A stretch of 64,000 nucleotides of DNA from Trichomonas vaginalis G3 (Eukaryota; Parabasalia; Trichomonadida; Trichomonadidae). Each line of letters starts with the position of its first letter. The first letter of the stretch is position 1. Positions 48,904 through 60,984 of the stretch are shown in pieces. Below the pieces are notes generated by a model. The model made no database searches. It saw only the letters and a list, made by a program, of their open reading frames with translations, and had not been told where the DNA came from. The DNA lies in assembly GCF_026262505.1 (NCBI RefSeq), contig NC_067205.1:21361585-21425584 (forward strand). Reading direction: 5' to 3'. Position numbers and translations under genes: made by a program.

Positions 48904-48987
48904 TTATAATCGAATAAAAAAGAAAAATATATATTTAAAGTTTTATTTAGTTGTTACGGTAATATCCCAAGGTTCATCATTGTTTGC

Positions 48988-49887
48988 TTATACTTTCTTT
49001 GTAACTGCACCAATAATGTTATTGATATTGCTTTGAGTTTCTTCCAGTCTTATTTCATCATTTACAATATCTTTAATCATTTCATTACATGCATTCTTAA
49101 AACCATCTGATTTTTCTAATTTACGTCTATCACTTTCTTTAATTAAATCAAAGTTATAACCTTGTTGAGAATAAAGTGGTTTCTTTATCAATTCCTTGAA
49201 CGCTTCTGCAAGTGAAGATGAAGAAATTCTTGCCACTTGAATTGGTTTAAATTCTGCTTTCATTGCTTCTTTCTGTTCATTGAACACTGGATCGAATAAA
49301 GCAACTTTAAAGAATTTCTTAGCTGGAATTTCAGATCTCAAATTTGCATATTGACCATCAAACTGATTAACATATCGTGGTAATCCATCCGGTCCCTCTT
49401 CAATAGCATTTAATTCTTCATTGAAATAAGAATATGGATTACGACGGTATGAATTAATTGGACCATTTTCACCTTCTCCAATGTATTGTTTAACAGCTTT
49501 TCCATTTTCATCAAATTGCATAGGATAACGTTCATTATATGCTTTGCGTTTAGGATAATCAGACATAGTTAATTTATAACCATTTATGACTTTAATATTT
49601 CCTTGACCATCAGTAACGAAAACTTCATTTATACCATCAGGTTTTCCATTTGGACCTGTAATGTCTGCTTCGTGTGCTTCCCAATTTGGACCATGACGTT
49701 TGGCATATGCTTGAGCTTCTGGTAATGTTAAAACGTTTCTCATTTGTTTAACATCTTTTTGAAGACCAGCAACAATATGAACTAATTCTTTCATTCCATC
49801 AGGAACTTTCATAGTTCTATTATATGCACCCTTTTTGTTTGTTCCTTGTTTTAATGGAACCTGTAGAAGATTTGCTATTTCTGTCAT
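48988..49887 (-). CDS. Hypothetical virion-associated protein (299 aa)
   Basis: The start is [20 protein letters not shown]. It has helical ends and a central region rich in Gly/Pro/Asn ([40 protein letters not shown]). The C-terminal ~70 residues are helical. It lies between the packaging ATPase and 48202-48903, all on the minus strand with short gaps, consistent with a morphogenesis operon-like block. No known domain is recognised. Confidence 0.5.
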   Translation of the reverse strand: MTEIANLLQVPLKQGTNKKGAYNRTMKVPDGMKELVHIVAGLQKDVKQMRNVLTLPEAQAYAKRHGPNWEAHEADITGPNGKPDGINEVFVTDGQGNIKVINGYKLTMSDYPKRKAYNERYPMQFDENGKAVKQYIGEGENGPINSYRRNPYSYFNEELNAIEEGPDGLPRYVNQFDGQYANLRSEIPAKKFFKVALFDPVFNEQKEAMKAEFKPIQVARISSSSLAEAFKELIKKPLYSQQGYNFDLIKESDRRKLEKSDGFKNACNEMIKDIVNDEIRLEETQSNINNIIGAVTKKV

Positions 49888-49927
49888 GTTTAATTATAAA
49901 TAAAAAATAAAAATTAATTATAAAAAG

Positions 49928-50755
49928 TTATTCGAATTTAATGGAACCTTTATTTAAATCAACTATTATTTTTCCATGTTCACCTAATTGCTGATATTGT
50001 GTGTAAAGTTCATTAATGCTCATTGGTAAATTCACTTGATAAAGCATAACGTTCAACTGTTGACGACTAAACCCACTGAAAATGAAAAGGGTTGATAGAT
50101 TTGATTTAATGTTTGTGCTTAATGCTTTAAAGTATTGAACAGCCATGAAGAATGAACACTGAATGTGTCGACATTGAGTTAATAATTGATTAAAATATGA
50201 TTTCTCATTTGTTATTAGTTTTGATTTCACCGCATCATCTAGAAAAATGAGTGAATGCAAAAATTCTCTATCAAAATTTGAAATAGAAAGTGTTTCAAAT
50301 AATTCATCCCGTTGTTTATCAATAATTTTATCCTCTAATCCTTGCTTCTTGATTGTATTATATAATTCTTTATACATTAAAAAGTTTTTTAAATAATCTT
50401 CTGCTTCTTCTTGTGATAAATAAATAATTGGAATTTTGATTAAATGCTTTAAAGATTCAAATGTATCATCTGAAAGTGAACCTGAACGGTTGATATAAAT
50501 TAACACATGTGAATAGGGGGAAGTGTTAGCAATAATGATAATTTGTTTTAATATCGTTAATGTTTTACCTTTATTTTGTTTACCAATTGCTGCATTGATT
50601 GAATTTAAATAACATTCAGAATATGGAATTTTCATTAATTTTTCCTTAGATAGAGCATTTCTATTATCACTCAATGCTTCATTAATCATATCATCTACGT
50701 ATGTATTATATACTCCTGTTAATTCTTCATAAGGGGTGGATGAATTTAAATCCAT
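49928..50755 (-). CDS. FtsK/HerA (A32)-type genome packaging ATPase
   Basis: The gene encodes 275 residues, start MDLNSSTPYEELTGVYNTYV. Walker A is AAIGKQNKGKTLTILKQI, Walker B is HSLIFLDDAVKSKL, and the motif QCRHIQCSFFMAVQYFKALS matches the conserved RHxxxS/Q region of Polinton packaging ATPases. It translocates element DNA into capsids. It lies next to the capsid gene as usual. It looks intact. It is only distantly similar to the Polinton 1 ATPase. Confidence 0.85.
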   Translation of the reverse strand: MDLNSSTPYEELTGVYNTYVDDMINEALSDNRNALSKEKLMKIPYSECYLNSINAAIGKQNKGKTLTILKQIIIIANTSPYSHVLIYINRSGSLSDDTFESLKHLIKIPIIYLSQEEAEDYLKNFLMYKELYNTIKKQGLEDKIIDKQRDELFETLSISNFDREFLHSLIFLDDAVKSKLITNEKSYFNQLLTQCRHIQCSFFMAVQYFKALSTNIKSNLSTLFIFSGFSRQQLNVMLYQVNLPMSINELYTQYQQLGEHGKIIVDLNKGSIKFE

Positions 50756-50779
50756 TTAATCAAAAATAAATTTATAATT

Positions 50780-52419
50780 TTAAACATTTCTATTCATCAA
50801 TATTTCATCATATGAACTTCTATACTGTGGTGGTGTACCTGTTGGATGATATTTCAAACCTTCATCCGGTGTCCATGTCCAATATGTAGTCCTAGTAAAC
50901 CAAACCTGAGGAGGATTTGTCACCTTTGAACAGTAAGTGTCATTTTCACCCTGAATTATTGGATAAGCTTTCACTTGTACTGTAACTTGTGAGTTGAAAG
51001 TTTCTAATCCATCAAAGAATATACCCGCTCCATCACGTTGAACTGGAATAGTGCATAAGAATGAAGTTTGGTCTTTCCATGTTCTAGTTAATGGCTTGCC
51101 ATCATCATCATTCAATGGTCTAGTTAATGAGTCCTCGTATTCTTCCGTGCATTCATTCACTCCATCTAAATCAGAAGCTTGAAGCATACGTGTAAAGAAT
51201 ATGTCACCCACTGTGGTCATCGCTTGATCGGGAAGTTTCTGGAATCTATAGTGACCTGAAGACCTCGAAGCATTGGATTTTCTAAAACTGTTCTTTGCAT
51301 TGCATTCTTCGGAAATGCTAACACAATATCTGTAACATTATGAAGAGCGTATGAGAAATCTGAGCTGATACCTTCAGGAGTGATGCAACCTCCATTTAGT
51401 GAACGAACGTCAATATGTTGAGCTGGAATCATGAATGGATCTTCCTTACTGAATAAACGTGGTATTGCTTTAATTGATTCTTCAATTAAACCATATCCTG
51501 GTGTAATGCATTTATCCTCTAAAACTTCCATCTTTGTGCATGAAATAATAACGTCTTCAACTGTTGCGTCAGCAGATGTAGTGGCTAAGCTTGTAATTAA
51601 TTTGGCAGGAAGTCCGATTTGTTGGAATTTGCGATCATATTTATAAACATGATTCATAATCTTTTCATAATTTTCATCAGTTATCTTTTCATAAACATAA
51701 TTTTGTAAATCAGCAACTCTTAATGGGTCAACCTGACAAAATACTAAAGTATCCCTGAAAACATAATATTTAAGAATGATATCACCAAATGATTTAGGAT
51801 AATCATCGAACGCCTGAAATGCTAACAAATCATTTATCGGAATAATCATATCAAAAATGATATCAACTTCTTCATTTGCTTTCTTGAAAACTTCTGAAGG
51901 GTCAATATATTTACCACATACTGAGTTATCATATTTTTGAACATTATTATATAACGAATGAACAAACTTTTTAACTTTCCTTTCTGATTTTGGTTTATAT
52001 GTTGCAAATGCGAAAGATTCACGGGCGCAATCCATCTGAAGATAACCGGCATCACCTCTTTCAGTTTCTGCTTCTAATTGTTTAAAGTTTTGATTTGATG
52101 ATTTGTAACCAACGAATAAACGCATGCATTTAAAAGCGGCATCGCATGTGAAAGCTTTATTTGAAACTAGAGTTGCTTTAACTTTGCGTTTAATATATGT
52201 GTCACCTAATTGGTTCACATCATGAGCCGGATTTGTAATTCTTAAATGAGTTTGTTTATCATCAAAATATGGAGCATCAGAGTCATAGCATGAACTTTCA
52301 AGTTCTCTATAATATCTTCTACCGTCATTCTTTGCAAATATTTCATTTATCTTTTCGAATGAATGAAACACATTTCCATTAATCGGTTTAGTGTTTGGCA
52401 CCAAATAGTTAGTCGTCAT
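50780..52419 (-). pseudogene. Major capsid protein (double jelly-roll), looks broken
   Basis: The region starts MTTNYLVPNTKPINGNVFHS at 52419. It contains IIPINDLLAFQAFDDYPKSF then GDIILKYYVFRDTLVFCQVD, the helix-strand signature of Polinton capsid proteins. It ends in a beta-rich part with FLCTIPVQRDGAGIFFDGLE and TVQVKAYPII. The total of about 545 codons is normal. It sits between the small core-type genes and the packaging ATPase. About one break. Confidence 0.7.
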
Positions 52420-52488
52420 TTATTATTAAATAAAAAATCAAAATTAAAAGATGAAAATGAATTTTTAATTTTAATGAAATAATCAACT

Positions 52489-52702
52489 ATGGCTGCAGGA
52501 TTCTTTAAAAAGTTATGGGATAAAGTAAAAAGAGGAGCGCATAAAGTTTGGGAAAACAATGAAGAAAGGAGCAAATTGGATATTTAAGAATAAAGAAGCA
52601 ATTAGTGACGTTGCAGAACAAATAGCACCTAATGTTCCGGTAAGGGAAGTATTAAATAAAGGAGATAAAGTTTATCGTCGACTACAACCGATATTGAGAT
52701 AA
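52489..52702 (+). pseudogene. Small GFFKKLW-type core protein, plus-strand copy
   Basis: The start MAAGFFKKLWDKVKRGAHKV is almost the same as that of the neighbour 52723-52959. The later part reads as a charged helix (ISDVAEQIAPNVPVREVLNK). It looks broken, about one break. The convergent pair of related genes at this end suggests a local inverted duplication. Confidence 0.4.
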
Positions 52703-52722
52703 AAATAATATTTATTTTTCCA

Positions 52723-52959
52723 CTACTTTCCTCCTATTTTATTAAGTATTCCTTCAGCAATTCCACCAACTGCGTTACCTGCTTGTGCTCCCATCGCTGG
52801 ATTACCTGCTTTAGCACCTAATACTCCACCTATGATAGTTCCTGCCGTTTTCGCTACTGGTGCCAAAAAGTTTGCAATGGGTTTTATTACTTTCTGATGA
52901 ACCCATCTTGCTGCTTTCTTAATTCCTTCCCATAATTTTTTAAAGAATCCTGCCGCCAT
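52723..52959 (-). CDS. Small membrane-active/core-type protein (78 aa)
   Basis: The frame reads MAAGFFKKLWEGIKKAARWV, then a Gly/Ala-rich hydrophobic stretch (AKTAGTIIGGVLGAKAGNPA). A basic amphipathic helix plus Gly-zipper fits membrane-active or DNA-associated core proteins of adenovirus-like elements. It is preceded by TTAATATTAAATCAGAA. The related Polinton 1 protein at 31543 starts MGFFSKIGNF. Confidence 0.5.
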   Translation of the reverse strand: MAAGFFKKLWEGIKKAARWVHQKVIKPIANFLAPVAKTAGTIIGGVLGAKAGNPAMGAQAGNAVGGIAEGILNKIGGK

Positions 52960-53025
52960 TTCTGATTTAATATTAATTAAAAAATATATTTCATCACTTA
53001 TATTCTAATTTTTATTTAATCATAA

Positions 53026-53412
53026 ATGAAACCGATTTTAAAAATAAATGAAACAGAAAAGGAAGAAAGTGAAAATGTTCAACAAAAAATAAATGTTGTT
53101 AAACCCATCACTGAAATAAAAATTTTTTCATCTGTTGAAGAATTTAATGACTATTATGCTAACAATAAAAAATTATTTGAAGAATTGACAACGTGTAAAT
53201 TGAATAAAATGTTTAAAGTTGAGGACAGAGTCCAAGACCCAGAGGGTCATGGATTCAAAATTTCAAAAATAAAAGGAGTGGTTAGTTTGAAATCTATTCC
53301 TCAATCAAGAATCACCTCATTAATGAAAATAGATGATTTAACAAAAAGAATAGAAATTATTGAAGAGCGAATAAATCAAATTATTGATTTCATAAATTCA
53401 AATAATCATTAG
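53026..53412 (+). CDS. TIR-borne coiled-coil protein (128 aa), complete right copy
   Basis: The start MKPILKINETEKEESENVQQ is preceded by TTTTTATTTAATCATAA. The N-terminus is acidic, a middle region reads CKLNKMFKVEDRVQDPEGHG, and the C-terminal coiled coil is LTKRIEIIEERINQIIDFIN. The gene straddles the inner border of the inverted repeat at 53051. No family is recognised. Confidence 0.6.
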   Translation: MKPILKINETEKEESENVQQKINVVKPITEIKIFSSVEEFNDYYANNKKLFEELTTCKLNKMFKVEDRVQDPEGHGFKISKIKGVVSLKSIPQSRITSLMKIDDLTKRIEIIEERINQIIDFINSNNH

Positions 53413-53974
53413 TTTTTTAAAGTTTATTTTTTAAAAATTTTTTTATTTCATTATGGTAGTGAATCTTTCATTCATGAAAATAATTATTTCTAATTTCTTT
53501 TACTCTCTCATACATACTAGATTTAAAGAATTCAGAACATTTCCCATAATCTCCTAAATGTTTTCTTATCTTATTGGTTTTCCATTCATTATATGAAACT
53601 GAATAAACTTTATCTTTATCTTTACACCTTTCATCACTTCCAATATATTTATATCTCAGTTTTGATTTAGCATTTTCATATTCATTAGCGTTTAATAATT
53701 CACAGTCTTCCTTTTTAAATTGATGTTTAAGATATTCAGGATTAACAATTCTATAATATTGCTTCCCTTTAAATCTTTGAATATAAACCGGAACACCATC
53801 CTCTAAAATTCGATAATCTATTTTATCTGGTTTTACTTGTTGGGTCATTTATGTAAGAATAAAAAATAAATTATTTTAAAATTAATATGTTAAAAAATGA
53901 TACAAAATCGCTCGATATTGTATGAATTCTTACGTTTACAAAAAAAGTCACAAAACCCGTCATATCCTACTACT
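53051..53974. repeat. Right terminal inverted repeat of Polinton 2 (924 bp)
   Basis: Reverse complement of 39240-40163, ending ...CCCGTCATATCCTACTACT. It is followed by the AAAATT duplication at 53975-53980. Confidence 0.9.
53468..53848 (-). CDS. TIR-borne hypothetical protein (126 aa), right copy
   Basis: Identical protein to 39366-39746, in the opposite orientation. Both copies read inward from the element ends. The duplicated state follows from its place in the inverted repeat. Confidence 0.6.
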   Translation of the reverse strand: MTQQVKPDKIDYRILEDGVPVYIQRFKGKQYYRIVNPEYLKHQFKKEDCELLNANEYENAKSKLRYKYIGSDERCKDKDKVYSVSYNEWKTNKIRKHLGDYGKCSEFFKSSMYERVKEIRNNYFHE

Positions 53975-54268
53975 AAAATTTTATCTCCACAGAATTACCT
54001 GGAGGATTATATACAGTATAATAAACAACCCAAACATTGTTTTTATCTGGAATCGTTTTCTTAGTTGGTTCTGTAAGTTCAATTCTAAATTCATCACCTG
54101 CAAGTAAATTTTTCTTATCATTTTCATATTTGTAATTATATTTTAATTTGATTTTTTTTCATTTCTTTCAGAAAAATTATCTTTTGAATTTTCAAAATAT
54201 TCATCCATATTACGAGTATTATTGTGAAATATCGATTTAGATTCACTTAATAATGTAATATTAGACAT

Positions 54269-54923
54269 TTTCGTTTACGTAATTCGTTCATTTTTCTTGA
54301 GTTCGGAAATTTTGTTGTCAAAAAGATAAAACATATCATTGATATGTAGTGACATACATTTGTATTGTAAAGTTTATGTAGATTTAACAAGATTAATATG
54401 ATTTCGTCAAAATTATTAAGTAAAAATTTTAAAATTTTAGTTTCTGGCGTTTGATATTCGTTCAATATCGTTAATTTATTAGTATTGTTCGTCAGAAATT
54501 ATTGTCATACTGATGAAATTTGATTTCATTCCTTCAAATTAATGAAGGTCTCCATCAAAGTTTCCGTAAAAAAACTTCATTCTGTCAAATTAAGTCTTCC
54601 AATAACAAATTATTATATATATAAGAAAGTTTGATGAATTATTATTTCTTAGGAACTCAACAATTCCTCTGTATACATTTCATTTAGTACTGTCCAAGGG
54701 TAATACTTGCTTGATTCCTCAATAAAGCAATATATTTCACTCCATGATGCATCGTTGGATATCCCCATATCTTCCAAATAGACAAGTTATATAGTTGTTA
54801 TTTTATATTTTATTGTATTATACTATTGATATTCACGCACTTGAATCAAAGCATACATAAATTGTACTTATTGATCAAAAAAATATTTAATTATATTTAA
54901 AATGATTTAGTATTTATTAAAAA
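54269..54923. other. Spacer between repeat-protein start and transporter gene (copy 2)
   Basis: Nearly identical to 6687-7342; a few single-base differences and indels are visible (for example near 54815 and 54893). No gene is supported. Confidence 0.5.
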
Positions 54924-56079
54924 TCAAATTATTGGAGTAGTCATAGCATCTAATTCATATTTTTCTTTCTCCTTGTTTGCCTTTAAATCTGGGAACAGAA
55001 CTATTCCATAAATAATGAAGAGAATATCGAAGATTACGAAAACAATAAGCCAAATTTTGCTTCGACTATAAATATAAATTATTTGTGTTATTTCAGAACA
55101 AATTGAATATAATATTTGAGAGAAGAAAATTAAATTATCTGAAAATTGACAAATCAATGATAATCCTACACTGTTAAGACCTAAGAATAGACTTATAGTG
55201 TTACCACTTGCTACTCCATAGCTAAACATGTTTCGTTTGCCCGTGAAAGCTAAAATTGAACAAATTATCAGGAAAATCAAGGAAAAGGCGGATGAAATTA
55301 TCCAATGTATTCTTAATCCAAAGAAATAAATTGAAAAAGCAATAGAAATGAGAATAATACTAATAATTATTTGAAGAATATTATTAACTTGGATTATTTT
55401 GTAAGAAGATATGTGTTCTGGGGTTGCATTTGATATGACTATGTCAACAATGATTATTAATGGAGCTAAAATTAAGAGAATTGAATGAAAAATGTATTTT
55501 TTCTCTTTAGAAGCGTTTGATCTTGCTGTTATTTCAGGAGTTATGTTCGGAATAAACCAAATAAGTATACTTTGGATCAAAGAAATGGATGCAAAAACGT
55601 ATAAAAAAATTTTCTGTGAGATGTGTATAATGTATGGTTTCCGATATATGTTCCAAATATAATACCAACAAAATGAAGGATTCCGTATGAATCTCTTGTA
55701 TTTTCTGGCGAAATATGCGAAATGTACAAAGGATTCATCAATAAATGGATATTTGCGGCTATCAATTGAAAGGCAATGACAACAAAAGCAGCAAAAACGT
55801 TATCCTTAGATATTGAAGCTTTTGATACAAGAGCGATTGAATTTGAAATACCTGCAGCAATTAAAATAAATTTTGTTCCGAATTTCCTGTAAGTAAATAT
55901 AGAGGAAACAAGTGTGATGATGGTTATTGGTAAAACTATAGCAGCTAAAATATATTGATTCAGTGAGAGGCCTGAAAGAAAAATATAGGAACACTCTTCC
56001 AATTTGCAATCGCACTTAATGCTGATCCAACGAATACAACTCCTACATAATATAATTGCTTATTCAATAAGATTCCCAT
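54924..56079 (-). pseudogene. Major-facilitator transporter 1, duplicate copy
   Basis: Near-identical duplicate of 7343-8498. It shares the frame problem near the N-terminus (around 55985-56010) and has an additional one-base deletion in a T-run near 55608 (ATTTTC instead of ATTTTTC) that splits the frame. Its other features are the same: SPENTRDSYGILH loop, PNITPE and about ten hydrophobic segments. It is probably dead. Confidence 0.6.
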
Positions 56080-56240
56080 AATTGTCAAATTTGACAACGA
56101 TACATTTTTCTGACATTGGATCCATATTGAAAAATTGAGAAAAATCTTAAAACCGCTTTAAATAGAATGTATTGTTTCATTAATGAAAAAATTTTGATAA
56201 AAAAATCTAAAAAAATCTAATAAATTCGCTAAAAAATTGT

Positions 56241-57413
56241 TTAAATAATTGGAGTATTCAGATTGTCTGACTTTGATTTTTCTTCTTCCTGTATGTTCTT
56301 TAGTTCTGGGAACAATGTAAAGCCATATACAATTGTAAATATGCCAAAAACAATAAAAATGATGAGCCAAATCTTACTGAAGAGAAATATATGGATAGTG
56401 TCAATCAAAGACTCGCAAACAATGTTAAGAATTTGAGAAAAGAAAATAAGATTATCTGAAAATTGACAAATAAGAGAGAGGCCAACGCTGCTTAAACCCA
56501 AGTTCATACTTATATTAAAAAGATCTCCCATTATAAATCTAAATATGTTAGATTTGTTCATGAAATTTAATATTGTAACAATTATTAAGAAAACTAATAC
56601 AAAAATAGAGGAAACTATCCAATGCTTCCTTAATCCAAAGAAATAAATCGTAAATATGATTGTTATAATTGTTATCAACGTTAATACATAAAAAACAATG
56701 TTAACTATGTTAACCTGATCAACAACTGAATGATCATGTACTATTGGAGCACAGTACCTAGGTACTGCATTTAATCCAGACAAAAATGGAAGTAACGTTA
56801 ATGCAGCTGTATGGAACCAAAGTTTAACGTTTCTTGGAGCTTGTAATTCTTCGGAAGTTTCGGGAGTCATGTTAGGAATGAAGATAGTAAGAATGGATTG
56901 TATGATTGAGATGGCTGCATAAACGTATGAGAAAATTTTCCAATGTGGAGATATTGCAATACGAAAACCACTTATGGATCCAATTACTAAACCAATAAAA
57001 TGGAATATTCCATATGAATTTCTTGTATTTGACATTGAAATATGAGAAATATATAATGGATTCATCAAATTACACATAATATATCCAACACCAATGAATG
57101 TTCCAGTAATATAAACGAGATATGAAGTGTTGGCTGCATTGAATGTCGCAATAATTAAACCAATTGCGATTAAAATACCGTTTATTATTGAATTGATTCT
57201 AGTTCCAAGTTTTTTGTACATCCAAATGGACAATACAATTGCTATTATTTCAACGAGGAATACTATTGGAAAATAGTAGTAAGTACTGTAATTTACTTCA
57301 ATGATTTTGCTAGCAAGTATACTTTTCTACATTGTCGCTGCAGTATGAGTGACTACGGTGCCAAGAAATGCAACTCCGGCATACATAAGTTGCTTGTTGA
57401 GGATGATACCCAT
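56241..57413 (-). pseudogene. Major-facilitator transporter 2, duplicate copy
   Basis: Duplicate of 8660-9830. It starts at 57413 (MGIILNKQLMYAGVAFLGTV) and is in frame throughout except for one TAG codon near 57329, after about 28 codons. Copy A lacks that stop but has a small deletion at the same place. A single nonsense codon in an otherwise intact 390-codon frame suggests recent inactivation, or readthrough or a sequencing error. Confidence 0.6.
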
Positions 57414-57422
57414 AATAATGGC

Positions 57423-57428
57423 AAATGA
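57423..57428 (-). promoter_or_regulatory. Initiator-like TCATTT upstream of transporter 2 duplicate
   Basis: Same site and spacing as 9840-9845 in the sister copy. Confidence 0.45.
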
Positions 57429-58039
57429 CAATCTGTCTGACAGCGGATCTCTTATGAAAAAATTGAGGCAAATCTGAATGTCAGATATGTTTTGATGTAT
57501 TTAGGTAGAATCTAAATTCTTGCAAAACAAACCGTAAAATTTACAATGGGCTCATTGAATATTTTATAAGAATCGAAAATTGAGGGAATCAATAAAATTT
57601 TAAAACGAACATTGACTAACCATAAGAGGAAACACATAATATGGAAAATATTTGATTAGAAGGGTAATTTTTCCACTTCAAATCATGTGAGTTCTTTCAA
57701 TTTGATAAAATATTAATAAAAAAAATATTTAAATAAATATGATTTTATAGTATAATTAATAATTTTAACATAGATAAGTGAAAACAAACTATGTTAACAA
57801 GCTGATTTGGGATCTAAATATTAATAAAATTAAATATCATGTTGATGGATTTGATGAGGCATTGATTTAATATAGTTGATGGATTTTTTACCTGTGAAAG
57901 AAAAAGCAAATATTTTGATAATCATAAATAAATTGAAATAAATGCAATAGAATTACATTTGATAACCATAATAAATGAGCGTATTATTCAGATGTTTTAA
58001 CATGATTTCAGCTAAATATTACAAAAAATAGCAGGGATT
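57429..58039. other. Spacer containing the empty Polinton 1 target site
   Basis: Uninterrupted counterpart of 9846-10284 plus 33305-33483. TTGATT at 57862-57867 is the unoccupied target. No gene is seen. Confidence 0.7.
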
Positions 58040-59351
58040 TTATTTAGAAGATTTTGAAATAGTTAATGTTAATGCATAAATTGTTTTAGGAATCGAAAGG
58101 ATGTTCTTGTGTTTGTTGTCTTTCAGACTGTTAGGAATAACAAAAAATGTTAATGGTTGATGTGATGATGTTTTATTATCATCATCAACAACATAAAGAT
58201 AAATTGAATGAAATCCACATGAAATAGAATCAATTCCAATTGATTCGGTGAATGGACGTTGATTATTATCATAAATATAAAATGTTGTTAAATCATTAAA
58301 TGTTTCTTCATCAAGTTTGTATTTGATTGTAAATGTTCCTCGCTCATCTGAATCTTGAACAAAACCATCAATATAAAGCTTCTTATTGACATCTTTGACA
58401 AATGTCTGATTATTTCTTGTTGTTATTGATAATAATGGTGAATTATAAAAATATTGAAAAGCTGATCGAAAAGGAGTAGATGTTTTATTTGATTCATCAG
58501 TTGCTGTTACTATAAGATGATGTAATGATTCAGTCAGTTCTGATGGAAATTCTAGATCAAAGGAAAATGGATGTTCATTAATATTTAAAATTTCAATAGT
58601 TTTAGTGTCAATGATGTCGTTGTCAATGTAACATCGAATAGTGACAAGACCTGTGCCATCAAGATCTACAATCTGACCTTCAAGATGAATACTCTTGTTC
58701 AAACATCGATGATATGGACCGTTCTCGAATGTGTTGATTGTGAGTTCGGGTGAATTGTATTCATAATAAAAATAAATATGTTCTTCGTTTGATTTCTTGT
58801 TGTGTTCATCTGAGCAATAAATTGTGATACTGTGAACAGATTCTGAAAATGCTGTTGGAAATTCAACTTCGTTAGAAAATGAAATAATACATTCTGTGTT
58901 CATGGATTCTGAATGTAATTCTGAATATGGATAATCATCAAATTTGTAAAAGATAGAGATATGACCTGTGCAGTCCGAATCTTCGATACTTCCCTCAATA
59001 TTGATAAATTTGTTTGTTGTCTTGTGGAATCTGCTGAAATTATATGTTGAAACCGAAACAATTGGTGAATTGAAAACAAATTCGGATGTCTTAGTGTAGT
59101 TTGATGATGTTTTGAAGAAGCTGTCTTCAATCCAAATAAAAATTGTATGATTACTCTCTGAATCGTATTCTTCGAAGATTTCTGATGTTGGAATAAAAAA
59201 TGTGAATTCATATACCATACCGAAAAGGGTCGCTAGAAAAAGTGACTTTTGGCGCCAAAATTATTTTTTAAAAAAAACTTATTTTTATTATTTAATCAAT
59301 ATTACACCATTACATATTATTTTTTATATCAAATCCATACTATTTTTCAGA

Positions 59352-60526
59352 ATGGAAGTTTTTGTAAACTTTTACAAAACTCAAATGGATCCATATCACT
59401 GGCATCGTACCTCCAGAAAATTAGTTGACATCGAATGGCTAAAGGAATCGGTTCAACAAATTAACTCTGGAATGAAGCTAAAGGATATTTGCAAAAAGGC
59501 CCGTTTAAATAATGGTACCTTTCGTGAAATATCCAAAACCATGTTCAAAAAGCTTGTCAGAGAAAATAATTTGGAATTAATTCCAAAAAGAGGAAGAAAA
59601 CAAATAGAAATTAATCTTGATGCCTGCCAAGCTTATGCAAATTTGAAAGATTTAATGCCCGATGCAGGCATCAATAAATTATTCAGAAAATGAAACAGAC
59701 CTTGTCAATATTGAGAAGAATCCAGAAGAATTTCAAAAAATTCAATCAGAAATTCAAAAAAATGGAGAAATAAATTATGAGTCTGGAAACTGGCTCGATG
59801 AAGTTGACCGCACAACTTTAGTTCCAGTTGTGACTCCAATAGAAGGTACGCCTATTGAAATAATCCATTACGCGAATCTCTTCAAACGGCAACATACATT
59901 ACAAAAAATTTCGATTCTCCCTCATATAGAATGGGCAGGAAAATACACGAAGCGATTATTGCAGATACTCCCCCTCAAAATCAAGAAAATCAGCAAAAAT
60001 ACATTCCTCGAAATTATCTAGCATCCAAATGTCATCAAATTTGGCATGCTGATATCCACTATTGGAGGAAACGAATAGGCAAATATTTGTTTGCGATAAT
60101 AGACGACAGATCGCGAAAAATCATAGATTTTAATTTATTTACCGAAAAAACAGCTCAAAATACAACTGCAGTTCTTAAAAGAGCATTAAGTACTCTACCT
60201 CAACCACCATACGCTATTTGGACTGATAACGGCCTTGAAAATAAAAGCTCATTTCATCAACTTTTGGTTGAACGTGGAATTGAGCATATTTTCATTCAAC
60301 CGGGCAATCCACAGGCAAATGGTAAGATTGAGAGATGGTGGCCATACGTGGAAAGAAACTGCAAGTCAGAATCAGATCTTCCACGGGTTATCAGATTTTA
60401 CAATAATATGCCCCATTCTTCTTTGCCTGTGAATCCTGAAACGAACGTTTACTTTACGCCGAATGAATTCGAGGCCAGTGAAATTGATGATCACTGGTAT
60501 CGAAATCCAGAACAAGAACCATTCTA
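59352..60526 (+). pseudogene. DDE (rve-fold) transposase, copy C
   Basis: Start MEVFVNFYKTQMDPYHWHRT. Same domains as copy B: helix-turn-helix-like N-terminus, WHADIHYW, IWTDNGLENKS and PQANGKIERWW. The frame is interrupted at about 59680 (one-base loss), 59860 and around 59930-60020, more than in copy B. It shares the TAG codon at the EPF end with copy B. Inactive. Confidence 0.75.
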
Positions 60527-60984
60527 GATAGTCGACGGTCAATTAAAAAACCTTAAGGAAAGCATTGACGAGTTCAGAAAATGAAAATCTCGAGCAAGTT
60601 CAATAAATTTTCAACAAATTCTCAAATCATTACGAATAAACACTTAATATTATCGTATTTACATCTTTTTAATACAACTATTTACTTACTGATGATTCAT
60701 TGCAAATCGTAGATTTGGATGATAAGTTATCTAACAAAAGTTTCCGAGCTTACCGCTTAAAACAATAGCCTACATCATATCTACGAATACCTCGGTACCG
60801 AGGCTACAGTTTTGCGCAGAAAGTTCAAAAAGTGACTTCGAATGCTAAGTTATCTAACAAAAATTTCCGAGCTTACCAGTTTAAAACAATAGTCTACATC
60901 ATATCTACGAATACCTCGTTACTCCGAGGTTCAGGTTAGTAAAAATCAATCTAAAAATATTTTTTTATGTACGTTAATGTAATC

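Larger units (their letters stand above)
39240..53974. mobile_element. Polinton/Maverick 2 (14.7 kb, mostly whole but defective)
   Basis: Termini AGTAGTAGGATATGACGGG and its reverse complement, a 6 bp target duplication and 924 bp inverted repeats are typical Polinton hallmarks. Parts: integrase, packaging ATPase, capsid protein, minor-capsid candidates, small basic core-type proteins, a fibre with tail-collar domain, tiny genes and a polymerase B remnant. The polymerase is largely absent, and about three genes look broken. The near-identical inverted repeats and clean target duplication suggest a young insertion. It occupies only one copy of the host duplication. Confidence 0.92.
33484..54268 (-). 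pseudogene. Ig-like repeat protein gene (copy B), interrupted by three elements
   Basis: The start lies at 54268 and the end at 33484. Its own sequence is at 53981-54268, 39076-39239, 36923-38106 and 33484-34661. It is interrupted by Polinton 2, the hairpin-chain element and the rve transposon. The longest open stretch, 33484-34662, shows four repeats with the pattern IEDSDCTGHISIFYKFDD and VDLDGTGLVTIRCYIDND, a ~95-residue period, and a hydrophilic C-terminus without membrane anchor. An eight-residue A-run near 54155 shifts the frame close to the start. Small deletions near 37290 and 37465 shift it again. Host protein of unknown role; the copy is dead. Confidence 0.65.

Noticed and set aside
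39240-53974. Adenain-like maturation protease, expected in Polintons
   Set aside because: No convincing His-Asp/Glu-Cys pattern was found in any frame; 48202-48903 was considered but lacks a recognisable catalytic arrangement.
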